Source: Pavlovales sp. CCMP2436
Taxonomy: Eukaryota > Haptophyta > Pavlovophyceae > Pavlovales
Reading direction: 5' to 3'
Assembly (NCBI GenBank): GCA_026770615.1
Contig: MU631596.1
Coordinates: 149,537 to 169,565, forward strand
DNA: 20,029 nucleotides
Part shown: in pieces, positions 8,083-16,333 of the stretch
Layout of the letters: each line of letters starts with the position of its first letter
Position numbering within the stretch: position 1 is the first letter of the stretch
The notes under the pieces: generated by a model
Told to the model about the DNA's origin: nothing
Seen by the model: the letters and a program-made list of their open reading frames with translations, nothing else
Databases searched by the model: none
Translations under genes and position numbers: made by a program

Positions 8083-8114
8083 GTCAGACGCTAGCTTGAA
8101 TCTCTATCATAAAT
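8083..8114. repeat. Partial third copy of the 86-bp repeat
   Basis: Matches 3053-3084 (the right end of copy 2 plus the following TAAAT) at 30 of 32 positions; both differences are C/T. The left two thirds of the element are missing. Because the match continues past the end shared by copies 1 and 2, the element's right boundary may really be at TCATAAAT. Confidence 0.75.
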
Positions 8115-8115
8115 T

Positions 8116-8166
8116 TATAAAAAGATCAAAAAAGATCAAAAAGATCAAAAAAAAGATCAAATAAAG
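8116..8166. repeat. GATCAAAAA tandem tract
   Basis: Five GATC units separated by runs of A (AAAAAGATCAAAAAAGATC and onward). Simple AT-rich sequence just beyond the partial repeat. Confidence 0.8.
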
Positions 8167-8205
8167 GATAAATCCTCCTAGAAAATCACACAACATTGCT
8201 CGTCA

Positions 8206-8505
8206 TCATCGTCGTCTATTATTGTACACGGTGACGGGAAGATTGTACACCAACTGCTGCTGGGCATCAGGATATGGATAAACGACTCGACCTTGCCTGT
8301 ATACCTTGATGAAATGATGGTTTGCCTTGAAATAGAGGCGTTTGTCATGGGCGAAGCCACCTGTTATTGACCCGTTCTCGACACGCCGAACATCGATCAG
8401 ACGAATGACTTGGACCTTTATCCGCATCCGCATGAGACTTGTCAGCTCGTCGAGTTGAGTCTCGAGTATCTGAGGGGTCGCAGTCGGGTAGTACACTCGG
8501 CACAT
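8206..8505 (-). CDS. Unknown viral protein (~99 aa)
   Basis: The frame is open from about 8540 without an upstream ATG. I take ATG 8505-8503 (MCRVYYPTATPQILETQLDE). A TTG start at 8523 would add six residues. The protein is basic with an alternating pattern (MRIKVQVIRLIDVRRVENGS, then RLYFKANHHFIKVYRQG) suggestive of a small beta-rich fold, and ends VYNNRRR. It is one of the few uninterrupted viral frames here. No family recognised. It is the promoter-distal member of the minus-strand run. Confidence 0.5.
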   Translation of the reverse strand: MCRVYYPTATPQILETQLDELTSLMRMRIKVQVIRLIDVRRVENGSITGGFAHDKRLYFKANHHFIKVYRQGRVVYPYPDAQQQLVYNLPVTVYNNRRR

Positions 8506-8529
8506 TTCTTTGAAGAATCCCAATATTTT

Positions 8530-8587
8530 TAAGTACTTATTTTACTTTACTTATTTTATTCACTTATTTTTATTTACTTATTTACTT
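8530..8587. repeat. TACTTATTTT-like tandem tract
   Basis: Irregular repeats of TTATTTTACT and TATTTACT between two minus-strand genes, overlapping the 3' end of the upstream one. It is simple AT-rich sequence that could serve as promoter or 3'-end signal. Confidence 0.7.
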
Positions 8588-8870
8588 GTGATGAATCTCC
8601 GTAGGATCTCTGGAGTTTGGCAAACTTCAAGTACCTCATTATTTCCTCTGAGAGAATCTCAAGGGTCTCTATATTAGCTCTGTAATAGGTACCCTGCAAC
8701 CAGTTGTTGTTACCCGAGTCGATAAGCGACCCCTTAACCGCCGAGTGCTTACCTGTTCACTCAAGACTCCCGAAGTTATACAGACCTAGTAGGTCGCTGT
8801 TTTCAAAGCTGCGAGCTGCGCCTTTCGCGTTAGTCTGGAGTAGAGCCTGGAAGTGGCCAGAGGTACTCAT
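8574..8870 (-). pseudogene. Unknown viral gene with one in-frame TGA
   Basis: From ATG 8870-8868 the frame reads MSTSGHFQALLQTNAKGAA, then SFENSDLLGLYNFGSLE, a TGA at 8759-8757 (codon 38), and continues in the same frame as TGKHSAVKGSLIDSGNNNW, LQGTYYRANIETLEILSEE and RYLKFAKLQRSYGDSSQVNK to TAA at 8574-8576, about 98 residues. Both sides have protein-like composition, so the stop is more likely a nonsense mutation than a real end. No family recognised. A GCGCTATA motif lies about 20 bases upstream of the ATG (8891-8898, minus), matching the CGCTATA motif upstream of the helicase gene. Confidence 0.45.
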
Positions 8871-8944
8871 AAAGTGCGGTTACGCCATGGTATAGCGCGA
8901 GATTTTAATTAGACCCCATAACGCACCAACTGCTACACCGACCG

Positions 8945-9286
8945 CTACATATCCTCTTCGTCACTGTCGTCCACCGAGAACATGGATGGCTGGTAGGCGG
9001 TTGTCGAGCCCCCCTTCGCAGGCGGTGTAGTTCCCTTCGCAGGCGGTGTAGGTTCCTTCGCAGGCATAATGACCTCGCATTCGAGACCAAGTTCCTCACA
9101 GTAAGCGAGCTTTTCTCTGCTCGGCGGCGAGGTGACCACAACTTCGATCACCTTTGCCAATTTGCCGTCCCTGAACACCTCCAGGTCGGCAATATATCTC
9201 CGATGGGGTATTCCTAGATTGCCCCGTTGCCCGCTGATCTCTCTAGGCCAAATTGCCGCGTCTTTTCTGCCCGGTGAGTCAGGCTT
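8945..9286 (-). pseudogene. CoiA-like nuclease-domain protein, N-terminus degraded
   Basis: The minus-strand frame, open from 9286, encodes PHRRYIADLEVFRDGKLAKV, then IEVVVTSPPSREKLAYCEEL and GLECEVI. This fits the PD-(D/E)xK-type core of competence protein CoiA-like nucleases: an Asp after RYxA, then IEVxxTS with Ser and Lys spacing, and an 'ExGxxxxEV' end. Such domains occur in giant viruses and PLVs. Assignment is by motif recall only. After the core come three PPAKG/PAKEPT repeats and an acidic tail VDDSDEEDM. No ATG is available near the N-terminus: only GTG 9178 or readthrough of a TGA at 9287-9289 would extend it, and the usual zinc-binding N-terminal region is not visible. A nuclease of this kind could act in genome processing or recombination. 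Confidence 0.5.
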
Positions 9287-9362
9287 TCACCCATGTACCG
9301 GGGCTCTTTGCTGGTTTTCACGATCGCGATTTGGCTTAGGTGCCGTACCCGACTGACGGCCA

Positions 9363-10628
9363 CTAGAGCATGCGAACGTCCCATACCATGTTCACATCGA
9401 GGTAGAGCTTGCCTCCTTCAAATGTGATAACCTGGTAGCCGTGTATCGTGGACGTGGGAGAGAAGGTGATCGCATTCCCGATGTGAGAGGTCAGGTCGAC
9501 CCCCTCGTATACAGGGGCACGCATATCAGCCTTGAAGCGCGCTCCGTTCACCAGCCGTGTACCCCTTATGGCATTTGTGCACTTCCACTCCACCTCTCCA
9601 CCGCCACCATCACCATCGGTCCGACGCAGCTCTCTCGCGTATTCGAGGGCGACCGAAGTGTATGCCTGCAGTGGTGCGAGGTCGACTCCCCCTTCACCTC
9701 CTTCACCTCCTTCACCTCCTTCACCTCCTTCACCTCCTTCACCGCCCTTACCGTCTCCCTCTTTGCGTGTGTGTCTGTTTATGTATTGCTCGCGCTTGGT
9801 CGAGCTCGTGAAGTTGACTTCCTCCAAGGATCTTGCTGTCATGCACGTGCACTTCTCGATTGCGGACTGGCCACAATGGGGGCACATGCGAGTCGCAGCC
9901 AGGACCACGTCTCCATCCTCGATCTCCTCGCAGACCTTGTAGACCGAGCAGCACTGCTCTTCTGGAATTGCGTCTCCTGTGAACTCGCGCGCCTCTAGGA
10001 TTGCATCGACTGGCTCTTTACCGAACCCTCCAGCGAAGAACAGCCTGCCGTGTTGGATATGATGTAGCGCAGCCCTTCTTGGATGGCCATGAGCACCTGG
10101 TCGCACGTTCGCTTCACACCCTTTACGTGAAACGCCGTAGCCCCTCGAGATTCATGCTCGTGCTATCGATCGGCTGGCACTGCATCGGGATGCCTGTCTC
10201 CTCGCAGTAATCGCCCAGGAAGAAGAGCCTCGATCCCCATTCCTTGCAAAACCCTCTATTTTAATCCTGTTTTGCTGTGTGAGCATGGTGGCCTCGTCGA
10301 CGATGATGTTTGCAGGCGGGCGTTTGTTCAGGTCCCTCACCGATTCCTCCATAAACACCCTGCCCCCGAGCAGGCGAGCGTGGCACATGGTTTGCGCGAA
10401 GCCCTTCTTTTTTGCGTCCAGGCGAAGGAGGTGCGTAGGCGAGCAGAACACCGTGTCTGGCAAACTATCGGAGACTTCCCTGTCTGATATCAGAGTGGTT
10501 TTACCAGAGCCTGCAGCCCCTGTAATTATACAAGGCTCTCCGGAGGAGGCAACGAGCGGGCCGAGCAAGTCGTAATTACGAGGTTTGTATTTGCTCGTTG
10601 AGCAGCTGGTATTGTCGTAGTCGGGCAT
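9363..10628 (-). pseudogene. SF1 helicase (PLV/virophage type), multiple frameshifts
   Basis: ATG 10628-10626. Walker A is GAAGSGKTT (residues 37-45), then FCSPTHLLRLDAKKKGFAQT, Walker B/motif II PANIIVDEATML (105-116) and, one frame over, motif III-like LFFLGDYCEETG. These place it in superfamily 1 (Pif1/RecD-like), the replicative helicase type of many PLVs and virophages. At least three frame changes occur (about 10255, 10130 and 10060). The C-terminal piece 10106-9363 reads MCPHCGQSAIEKCTC (a CxxC...CxC zinc-finger-like motif), six to seven GGE repeats, then RGTRLVNGARFKADMRAP, resembling the late SF1 region. Motif VI is not evident, so the 3' end is likely lost. A TATA-like CGCTATATATATAG lies just upstream. 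It is more GC-rich than the plus-strand genes. Confidence 0.75.
9690..9748. repeat. 9-bp tandem repeat CTTCACCTC
   Basis: Six near-perfect units in tandem; on the minus strand they encode the Gly-Gly-Glu repeats of the helicase C-terminal piece. Divisibility by three keeps the frame, so expansion may be recent and length-variable. Confidence 0.85.
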
Positions 10629-10650
10629 GTAAAACTATATATATAGCGGC
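10629..10650 (-). promoter_or_regulatory. TATA-like promoter of the helicase gene
   Basis: On the minus strand GCCGCTATATATATAGTTTTAC runs directly into the helicase ATG. The TATATATA core is 7-15 bases from the ATG, implying a very short leader, as known in other small DNA viruses of protists. Beyond it (10651-10796) there is only low-complexity GT/GGT-rich sequence and a C9-ACACACA tract. Confidence 0.5.
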
Positions 10651-10796
10651 TCAGCATGGTTCAACAGGTGTTGTTCACTCACTGACTTGGTCGACGTCAG
10701 ACGTTAGTCCTGGCAGCAGGGATGGTGGTGGTAGAGGTGAGGTGGTGGTGAACTCGTAGCAATTGCCACAGGTTCCCCCCCCCACACACACAACGC

Positions 10797-11708
10797 TCAC
10801 GTCCATTTAGGTGCGTGTGCCCTGTCTGCCGCGTCCGCCGCGGCCGCCGCGGCCACCGCGGCCGAGGCGTGCGCCCCGGTCGGCATTGTGGCTGCGCAAG
10901 TTGGCATGTAAAACACCATATCGCCCAGGTCTATTCGCAGATTACTCAGGCTCGGGGTTGCTGTTACATCGGGCATCGATCCCGCGTCCTTGATCATAAA
11001 GTGGGGGAGGAGGAATCTTTCGTAATCGAGCTCGTTGTCGCGCAGGCGGTAGATCCCGTCGGTCACAAGCTCCAGACAACCGGGGAGCACAAATGCCTGG
11101 CACACTGCCTGCACGATTCGACTTGCGAGGCCCACTTGACTTCCAGCCGAATGCTGTCTTGGAGCTGAGAAAGAGGTATATCCTTCATCGCGAGCGTTCC
11201 AAGCGGGCACATGAGAGGCAGCGCAACCGTCAGCGAGCTATTAGCAGGGATTGTGGCTCCTGCACGACTAAACAAGCGGCAGTGACCTGGGTGGCAGTCG
11301 TGACATCAGCTGGCGCATAGTCGGCAATACCGCGCACTGTACCGCTGCTTCGGAGAGAGTCAAGGTCGGTCGTGAAATCCTGTGCCAGGCTGAAAAGCGC
11401 GCCGTATTCCTGGATCGAACTCAAATGTTGAGAACCAGAATATACCTCCAGAGAGGCTATACATGCCTGGGCGCCTCCGTCGAGAGTCATGGGCGATGCA
11501 TTGTTGTTGTTGATGGTGAACGACAGAACCGTCTGTGAGCCATCCAGGTGAAGACCAGGCATCCCGCGTGTGGGACCTGGAATTCTGATTTTTGACCTCC
11601 GGAAACAGGGGCACCTCCGCCGGTAGAAGTCAGGTAATGGCAGATCATCTCAGCCGGCGGGGCAATTGCATGTGGCTCGTAGCGATAGAAGTCGGGCAGG
11701 CTCTCCAT
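10797..11708 (-). pseudogene. Major capsid protein, N-terminal half (PLV type), frameshifted
   Basis: ATG 11708-11706 (MESLPDFYRYEPHA). After a shift near 11600 the frame reads RIPGPTRGMPGLHLDGSQ, TVLSFTINNNNASPMTLDGG and SLEVYSGSQHLSSIQEYGAL. A shift near 11260 gives SRAGATIPANSSLTVALPLM, then MKDIPLSQLQDSIRLEVKWA. These are the first jelly-roll signatures of PLV/adintovirus capsid proteins (RIP...G, a 'VYSG..L..I.EYG' segment, 'G..I...SS..V.LPL', and a D-I-P-L..L..SIRLE strand). A third frame continues with VTDGIYRLRDNELDYERF and ends in an alanine-rich tail (AAVAAAAAADAAD) at 10797. The second jelly roll is missing. With at least three breaks it is not functional. Another capsid remnant, the C-terminal half, lies at 1296-1994 on the plus strand. 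Confidence 0.75.
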
Positions 11709-11751
11709 GGTACTTCGGTGTACTATGACTCAGATTTTTATTTGGGATTTG

Positions 11752-11961
11752 TCAGCCGCTTCTGGAATTGGCCACGCGCTCAAACTGAGAGGTGAGACCG
11801 TGAAGCTCCTTGCAACCCCCCACACCTGCGGCAAAATTGCCAGCGCGCCCGGCGACCCGAGCGGCCACGTCGAGCATGTTCGTCGCATCGCGTCCGAGCC
11901 CTTTGAGCTCGCCAGCACCTGGAATTCTACCAAGCTCGCTGTTCTTGATAGCGGTTAGGCC
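11752..11961 (-). pseudogene. 3' end of an unknown viral gene, cut by the copia element
   Basis: The minus-strand frame ending at 11752 reads SGLTAIKNSELGRIPGAGEL, then KGLGRDATNMLDVAARVAGR and AGNFAAGVGGCKELHG up to VANSRSG. It is an Ala/Gly-rich, probably helical segment with good coding sense. It lies 43 bp upstream of the capsid ATG in the same direction. Upstream, beyond about 11961, the sequence becomes antisense to copia protease, so the open frame continuing to 12285 is an artefact of that. A possible 5' start of the same gene, with a TATA-like stretch, sits on the far side of the copia LTR (16270-16236). Confidence 0.45.
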
Positions 11962-11964
11962 TGA

Positions 11965-12528
11965 CCGTATCCCGACAGCACGGACGCACATGACCGTGCG
12001 CCGACGCAGCACGATGCACGCCGCGTGGACGGTGACAGTTTCACCGTCCCCACACACGCTGTGTTCGACCCCGGTGCCACAGTGAGCATGGCATCGAGAG
12101 AGCTGCTCCACTCCAGGATAAAGATGAAGGGTCGCGTCCGCTGGGGCGATGGTCGCATCCTGGAGATTAAGGAGAAAGGCATGCTCTTGATGGACCTGAA
12201 GTGCGCGCGCACAGGCGCCACGCAGGCAGTGCGCATGCTCTGCTGGGCAGCTCCGAGCATGGAGATGCCCCTCCTTGCCGTGCAAGCTTTCACGGCCGAG
12301 GGCATCACAGTCGCTTTCAAGCCGACGGGGGCAACACTGGACTTCGCCAAGCAGGGAGGAGTAGTGATGGGCCTGGACGAGCAGTCAATGATGCAGACCA
12401 CCATCCACATGCTGGGAGACCAGCTCCCGCCACGGCACTACCCCGTGCACATGGGGCAGCCCTCCTCAGCTGGGAAGGGATACGCCGCCTACACCACCAC
12501 TGCCAAGCCGCAGGGGGGTTACGGCTGA
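11965..12528 (+). pseudogene. Copia protease region
   Basis: The frame is open from a stop at 11962; no ATG at the start (GTG 12025 is the earliest listed alternative). The aspartic-protease core is HAVFDPGATVSMAS, where the usual D-S/T-G-A catalytic triplet has Pro instead of Ser/Thr, so activity is doubtful. MDLKCARTGATQAVRMLC and LLAVQAFTAEGITVAF follow the normal retropepsin pattern. Downstream (12529-12768) the sequence encodes an Arg/Gly-rich stretch in other frames (RGRGFARGTTGRG), a probable nucleic-acid-binding linker, then AT-richer sequence with little coding sense. Confidence 0.7.
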
Positions 12529-12949
12529 AGAGGCATCGGTGGCGGCGCTACCACCCGAGGCCGTGGCTTCGCCAGAGGCACCACGGGCAGAGGCAACCAA
12601 GGAGGGCGGGGCGTGCAGTCGAGGGCGCTGTCTCAGCCGATCTTCGACCGCCTGGGGAAGAGGACACAAGCGGACCTCCACCCAAACGCTCACGTCTGGC
12701 GCCGAGCTGGAAGCACAGTCCCGCCGCAAGCGGCGGAAGACGACTAGCTAGCTATTTGGTCGACGAGATTGGGCATCGTTGACAAGCAGTTGCTTCAACG
12801 CTCGCTCTTGAGCGGGTCTGTCCTAGACATGGACAGCAGACAGCCACGGCAGGCTGCTCTCAGCACTCTGACTGACGCGCGCATGCGAAAGTCAATCTTT
12901 TCCGTTCCTATGCCTAGGGCGGAATTACCGGGTCAGATAACTCATTTAG

Positions 12950-14113
12950 ATAATCTTAACGATATCAAAAGTGAACCTGCCCGACTGCACCGATGGGAGT
13001 TCCCTAGGGATGCGATATGGCCTCGTCTGTCTAGACGACGCTTCGAACCGGGGTTAGGTTTACTTCGGAAAACATATGAGGGGGATTGCACGTCTACTAC
13101 GACTGTGGTTCCTGGAGCTCGGCACCCACGCTAACTTGGGCGCACACCTCCTTCTCGGCCCGGGTTTTGGGCAACGGAGAATTCATACGGATGGAGGCAC
13201 GAACCTCAATTCGAAGGACATTGATGATCTCTTGACTGAGTTTGGATTGTCAGCGAATGTGACCTCAGCGCACGACACGCCGGAATTCAACGGCAAGGTC
13301 GAGGGCTACATCGGGACCCTCTCGGCAGATACGAGAGCAATCCTGGCCATGTCCAAGGTGCCAAACAGGCACTGGCACTGGGCGATGCGACATGCCTGCG
13401 TAGCTCGCAACATGCTCGCATCACAGCAGATCGTACGAGACAACGTTCGCATCTGGGTCTCGCCGCATGAGATTTTCTTCGGCAGACGACCGACAGCTAA
13501 ACACCTAGCGGTGTTCGGAGCTCCTTGCAGGATGCTCCTCATCGGCCCGGCCCGAAAGAAGAGCGGCAAGCTCGGCCTCCCGATGGAACGGGGAGTCATT
13601 CTGGGCTACGGAGGGGATGGCGTGCAATATGGAGATTCCATGCGCTTGATCCTTGGATTCATCGTCCTCTTAGCAGACGGCACGGTGAACATCTCTCGGC
13701 ACGTACAGATCGACGAGAGAGAGCTGGTCGCGGGGGGGATTTACACTCCTTTGAGGGTGGACATCGACTCGTTCGAGGAGATCTCGAGCGAGAAGAGGAG
13801 CGACCAAGCTCCCATCCCGCACGACTCCAACAAGCAGGTCAAAACGACCACCGGCAAGCCTGTGACAGCCACCGACAAAGGCTCCGCCCCCGTTGACAGA
13901 CCAATCCTCTACTCGGATGACGATTCGAGCACGAGTGGTAAGGACACGGAGGTGGAACTAGACCGTCGTGATGGCCACACAAGCGTGCGAGCAAGAATGT
14001 TGGAGAGAGAGAAGGAGACGGGCCTCGTCGAGGCGAACCCGATCCAAGCTGCCCAAAGGGCACGACCCGCTGAGGCGGGACAGGGCTTCGAGGAGCAAGG
14101 CCAAGATCACTGA
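12950..14113 (+). pseudogene. Copia integrase (rve core), broken
   Basis: The frame begins around VNLPDCTDGSS and reads MRYGLVCLDDASNRG, carrying the first catalytic Asp, meets a TAG at 13055-13057, and continues VYFGKHMRGIARLLRLWFL. The second Asp is in RRIHTDGGTNLNS and the Glu in PEFNGKVEGYI, about 36 residues later, giving a DDE triad. The usual C-terminal GKR-like parts follow (PHEIFFGRRPTAKHLAVFG, KLGLPMERGVILGYGG, DGTVNISRHVQIDER). The frame ends at TGA 14113. The true polyprotein continues in another frame from about 14000-14090. The open frame upstream (12769-13134) is in a different register. Confidence 0.8.
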
Positions 14114-15806
14114 GCTGGCGTCTGCCCGAGCGGCAATAGGCATCACGCACAAGCTCAAGGGGGTCCCGGTCACCCTCCCGCGCAACTTCCGCCAGGCGAG
14201 AGCATCGCCCAACGCAGACAAGTGGCGTGAGGCGATGGAGTCCAACCTGGTAGCGCATCGAGACCTCAACACCTTCAACGAAAAGGTGGTGAAGGCTGGT
14301 ACCAGAGTACTGCCGTCACAATGGGTCTACGAGGCCAAGTCGGACAAGACGGGCGAGATCACCCGTTGGAAGGCACGCATGGTGGTGATGGGCAACTACC
14401 AGCTTGAGGAAATTGACTACACCGAGGTGTTCTCTCCCACCATCAGGAGCGAGCAAGTTCGTCTTCTCCTGGCGATTGGTGCCAAGATGGACGGCAAGCG
14501 CCGACCCAACCTGAAGCACGCCGAGGTCAAGATCTTCTGAAAAGGAGATGTCTTGGACGCCTACCTGACGTCCAACCTTGAGGAGGGAGACCATCCTCTG
14601 TTCGCCCAGCCAGCTGGCTATGTGGCGCAGACGACGGCCCCGCCGGGGTACATCGCCGTTGCTGAGGCCATCAAAGCACATATGGGTCTCAAACAGTCGG
14701 GCCGCGCATGGTACCGACACCATCAAGCACGCTTGCTTGAACTTGGATTCGTGCCCTGTGAGGGCGCACCGTGTATTTTCATCAAGAGTGCACCGTGTGG
14801 AGGCGTGATCATCGCCGGCAACTTCGTAGACGACCTACTTTTGCTCAACCTGACGGGTAACCCGAAGGCAATCGACGAGCTCGCGGCAGACCTCGCGAAG
14901 CACTACACCCTGAAGGTGCAGGACGAGCTTGGGAAGTTCCTGGGCGCACAGTTCGAGTACACCCCCAGAGGGATGTACATGCACCTAGAGACTTATCTTA
15001 GAGGGATCCTCGACAGATTCGGCATGGCCGAGAGCAAGCCGGCCCGGACGCCGGAGGCCGAGAAGGACAACTTCGCCGAGCCTGATGAGCAGTTGCTCAA
15101 CAAGAAAGACCTGAAGACGTACCAGGAGATCACGGGTGCGATCATGTTCGCCATGACGACCTGCCGACCCGACCTGGCGCACGCTACCAACTCGCTGGCA
15201 AGGCGAATGAGCACATCATGGGTGTGCGATATGCTCAGCGCCAAGCGGGTGCTGATGTACCTGAAGGGCACCCTACGCCTAGGACTGCTCTTCCGCTGCG
15301 AATCGGACAGTGTACATCCCGGCCTCTCGGCGTTCGCTGACGCCGACTGGGCCAACGACAGAGTGGAGCGGCGCTCCACGACCGGGTACATAGTTATGTA
15401 CAATGGCACGCCCATCGCGTGGCACTCAAGCCTGCAGTCGGTCATTGCACTCTCGATTTGCGAGTCCGAGTACATCGCCCTCAGCGAGTGCTGCCGCGAG
15501 CTGGCTTATCTTCGAGGGCTGGCGTCTTTCCTCCATCAGCCGGAGGCAGGCCCCACCACCATCTACGAGGATAACCAGGGCACGATCGACCTGGTCAAGA
15601 ACCCGGTCCACCACAAACGATCGAAGCACACCGATGCGAAGTTTCACTACATCCGTGTGGCGCACGAGAATGGCTTGATCAAGGTCATAAAGGTCCACAC
15701 CGATCTCAACCGCGCGGACATCATGACCAAGGTTACCACGGCGACGATTTTCCACCGGCACGTCGACGTCATCATGCACCATGTGGCTGCAGTCCCCACG
15801 CCGTGA
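14090..15806 (+). pseudogene. Copia reverse transcriptase - RNase H, one nonsense codon
   Basis: The RT opens with KWREAMESNLVAHRDLNTF, SQWVYEAKSDKTGEITRWKA and EIDYTEVFSPTIRSEQVRLL. The motif-A region reads HAEVKIF then TGA (14538-14540) then KGDVLDAYLTSNLEEG. There both the expected catalytic Asp (Glu here) and the frame are damaged. The second active-site motif is FVDDLLLL (14823-14846), the family's Y/F-V-D-D. The connection domain and RNase H follow: SAFADADWANDRVERRSTTG, then ALSICESEYIALSECC, YEDNQGTIDLVKNPVHHKRS and HTDAKFHYIR, with the acidic residues of the copia RNase H. The frame ends TGA at 15806, five bases before the polypurine tract. Confidence 0.9.
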
Positions 15807-15818
15807 GTCGCGGGGGGG

Positions 15819-16235
15819 TGTTAGCATTCGTGTGCGCTCTTGAACGTGGACGGATGTGTGTGAGTACTCGAGGGTACTCACAGGGGGTTTTACTGGATAG
15901 TTATTCTTTCCCCCATTGCGACAACACACTTCCGGTCGGCAGCATTCGTCGGCGGGGTTAAGAAGGCTCTTAACCCAACTATCGGAAGTGGACTCATAGA
16001 GTCCAGGAAGAGTCCAGGATGAGAATGTTCCTAACCTTACCTAGAGTTTTTAGGGACCGCCCTATAAACTCAGTTACGTTTAAGGGACCGCTCCCTCATC
16101 TGTCTTTGCTTGTGCAAGTTTGTGCAACTAATTAGTCATCTGCCGCTGGGCGCCTCGAGCTCGAGCCGCGCACCTGTACTCAGCAGATACCGTAACTGGC
16201 CTGCTGTGTGATACCGATAGAGGTATATTCTAACA
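15819..16235 (+). repeat. 3' long terminal repeat of the copia element
   Basis: 417 bp, starting TGTTAGCATTCG and ending ATTCTAACA; the ends are the inverted repeat TGTTAG/CTAACA expected of copia LTRs. A G7 polypurine tract abuts the start. A TATA box (CTATAAA, 16062-16068) lies in the second half and suggests transcription starts near 16090. Three perfect short hairpins are visible in U3: GTGAGTAC/GTACTCAC (about 15859-15880), GTTAAG/CTTAAC (about 15957-15976) and GGACTC/GAGTCC (about 15990-16005). Confidence 0.85.
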
Positions 16236-16333
16236 TCATGCTCGCACATCCTGGCCCTGTGGTCACCCATATAATCTGTATATATTATTGTTAGTGTTGC
16301 GATTTGTAACCCATCATGTTAGCTACTTAATTC
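16236..16333 (-). promoter_or_regulatory. Possible promoter and start of the copia-interrupted viral gene
   Basis: On the minus strand an AT-rich AATAATATATACAGATTAT runs into an ATG at 16270-16268, followed by 11 codons (MGDHRARMCEH) up to the LTR edge. This resembles the TATA-ATG layout of the helicase gene. If right, the copia element sits between this start and the gene end at 11752-11961, and the viral block reaches the carrier gene's 3' end. The linking evidence is only position and style, so it stays tentative. Confidence 0.3.

Larger units (their letters stand above)
7918..8205. other. AT-rich convergent spacer
   Basis: Lies between the plus-strand run ending at 7917 and the minus-strand run ending at 8206. 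The first half still looks weakly coding (for example a 22-codon ATG frame at 7940-8008), without recognisable content. The second half holds a partial copy of the 86-bp repeat, TATA-like ATATATAAAA (8071-8080) and a GATC-plus-A tract. A bidirectional 3'-end region is the natural reading. Confidence 0.6.
11962..16235 (+). mobile_element. Ty1/copia-type LTR retrotransposon, 5'-truncated and decayed
   Basis: Contains, in copia order, protease, integrase, reverse transcriptase and RNase H (12025-15806), a polypurine tract (G7, 15812-15818) and a 3' LTR (15819-16235). No 5' LTR or gag zinc-knuckle region is visible: the element begins abruptly about 100 bp before the protease Asp. Stops or frame changes occur around 12530-12950, 13054, 14000-14110 and 14538, so it cannot be autonomous. 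Integrase before RT marks the copia rather than the gypsy superfamily. It lies in the same direction as the downstream DENN gene. Confidence 0.9.

Noticed and set aside
8704..8895. Plus-strand frame of 63 codons.
   Set aside because: It lacks an ATG at its listed start and lies antisense to the better-supported minus gene 8574-8870.
11709..12060. A 5' LTR for the copia element.
   Set aside because: Neither TGTTAGCATTCG nor any other part of the 3' LTR recurs before the protease; the left end is truncated.
11955..12410. Long minus-strand frames opposite the copia protease, also 13839-14258 and 15426-15929.
   Set aside because: They are antisense to clear protease, integrase and RNase H sequence and have no protein motifs; GC-rich codon use creates such shadows.
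4902..14540. Recurrent in-frame TGA codons (4902, 8757, 9287, 14538) as a sign of UGA reassignment.
   Set aside because: TAA and TAG also interrupt coding sense (6239, 13055), frameshifts are as frequent as stops, and the intact carrier and DENN genes give no support. Decay explains all of them.
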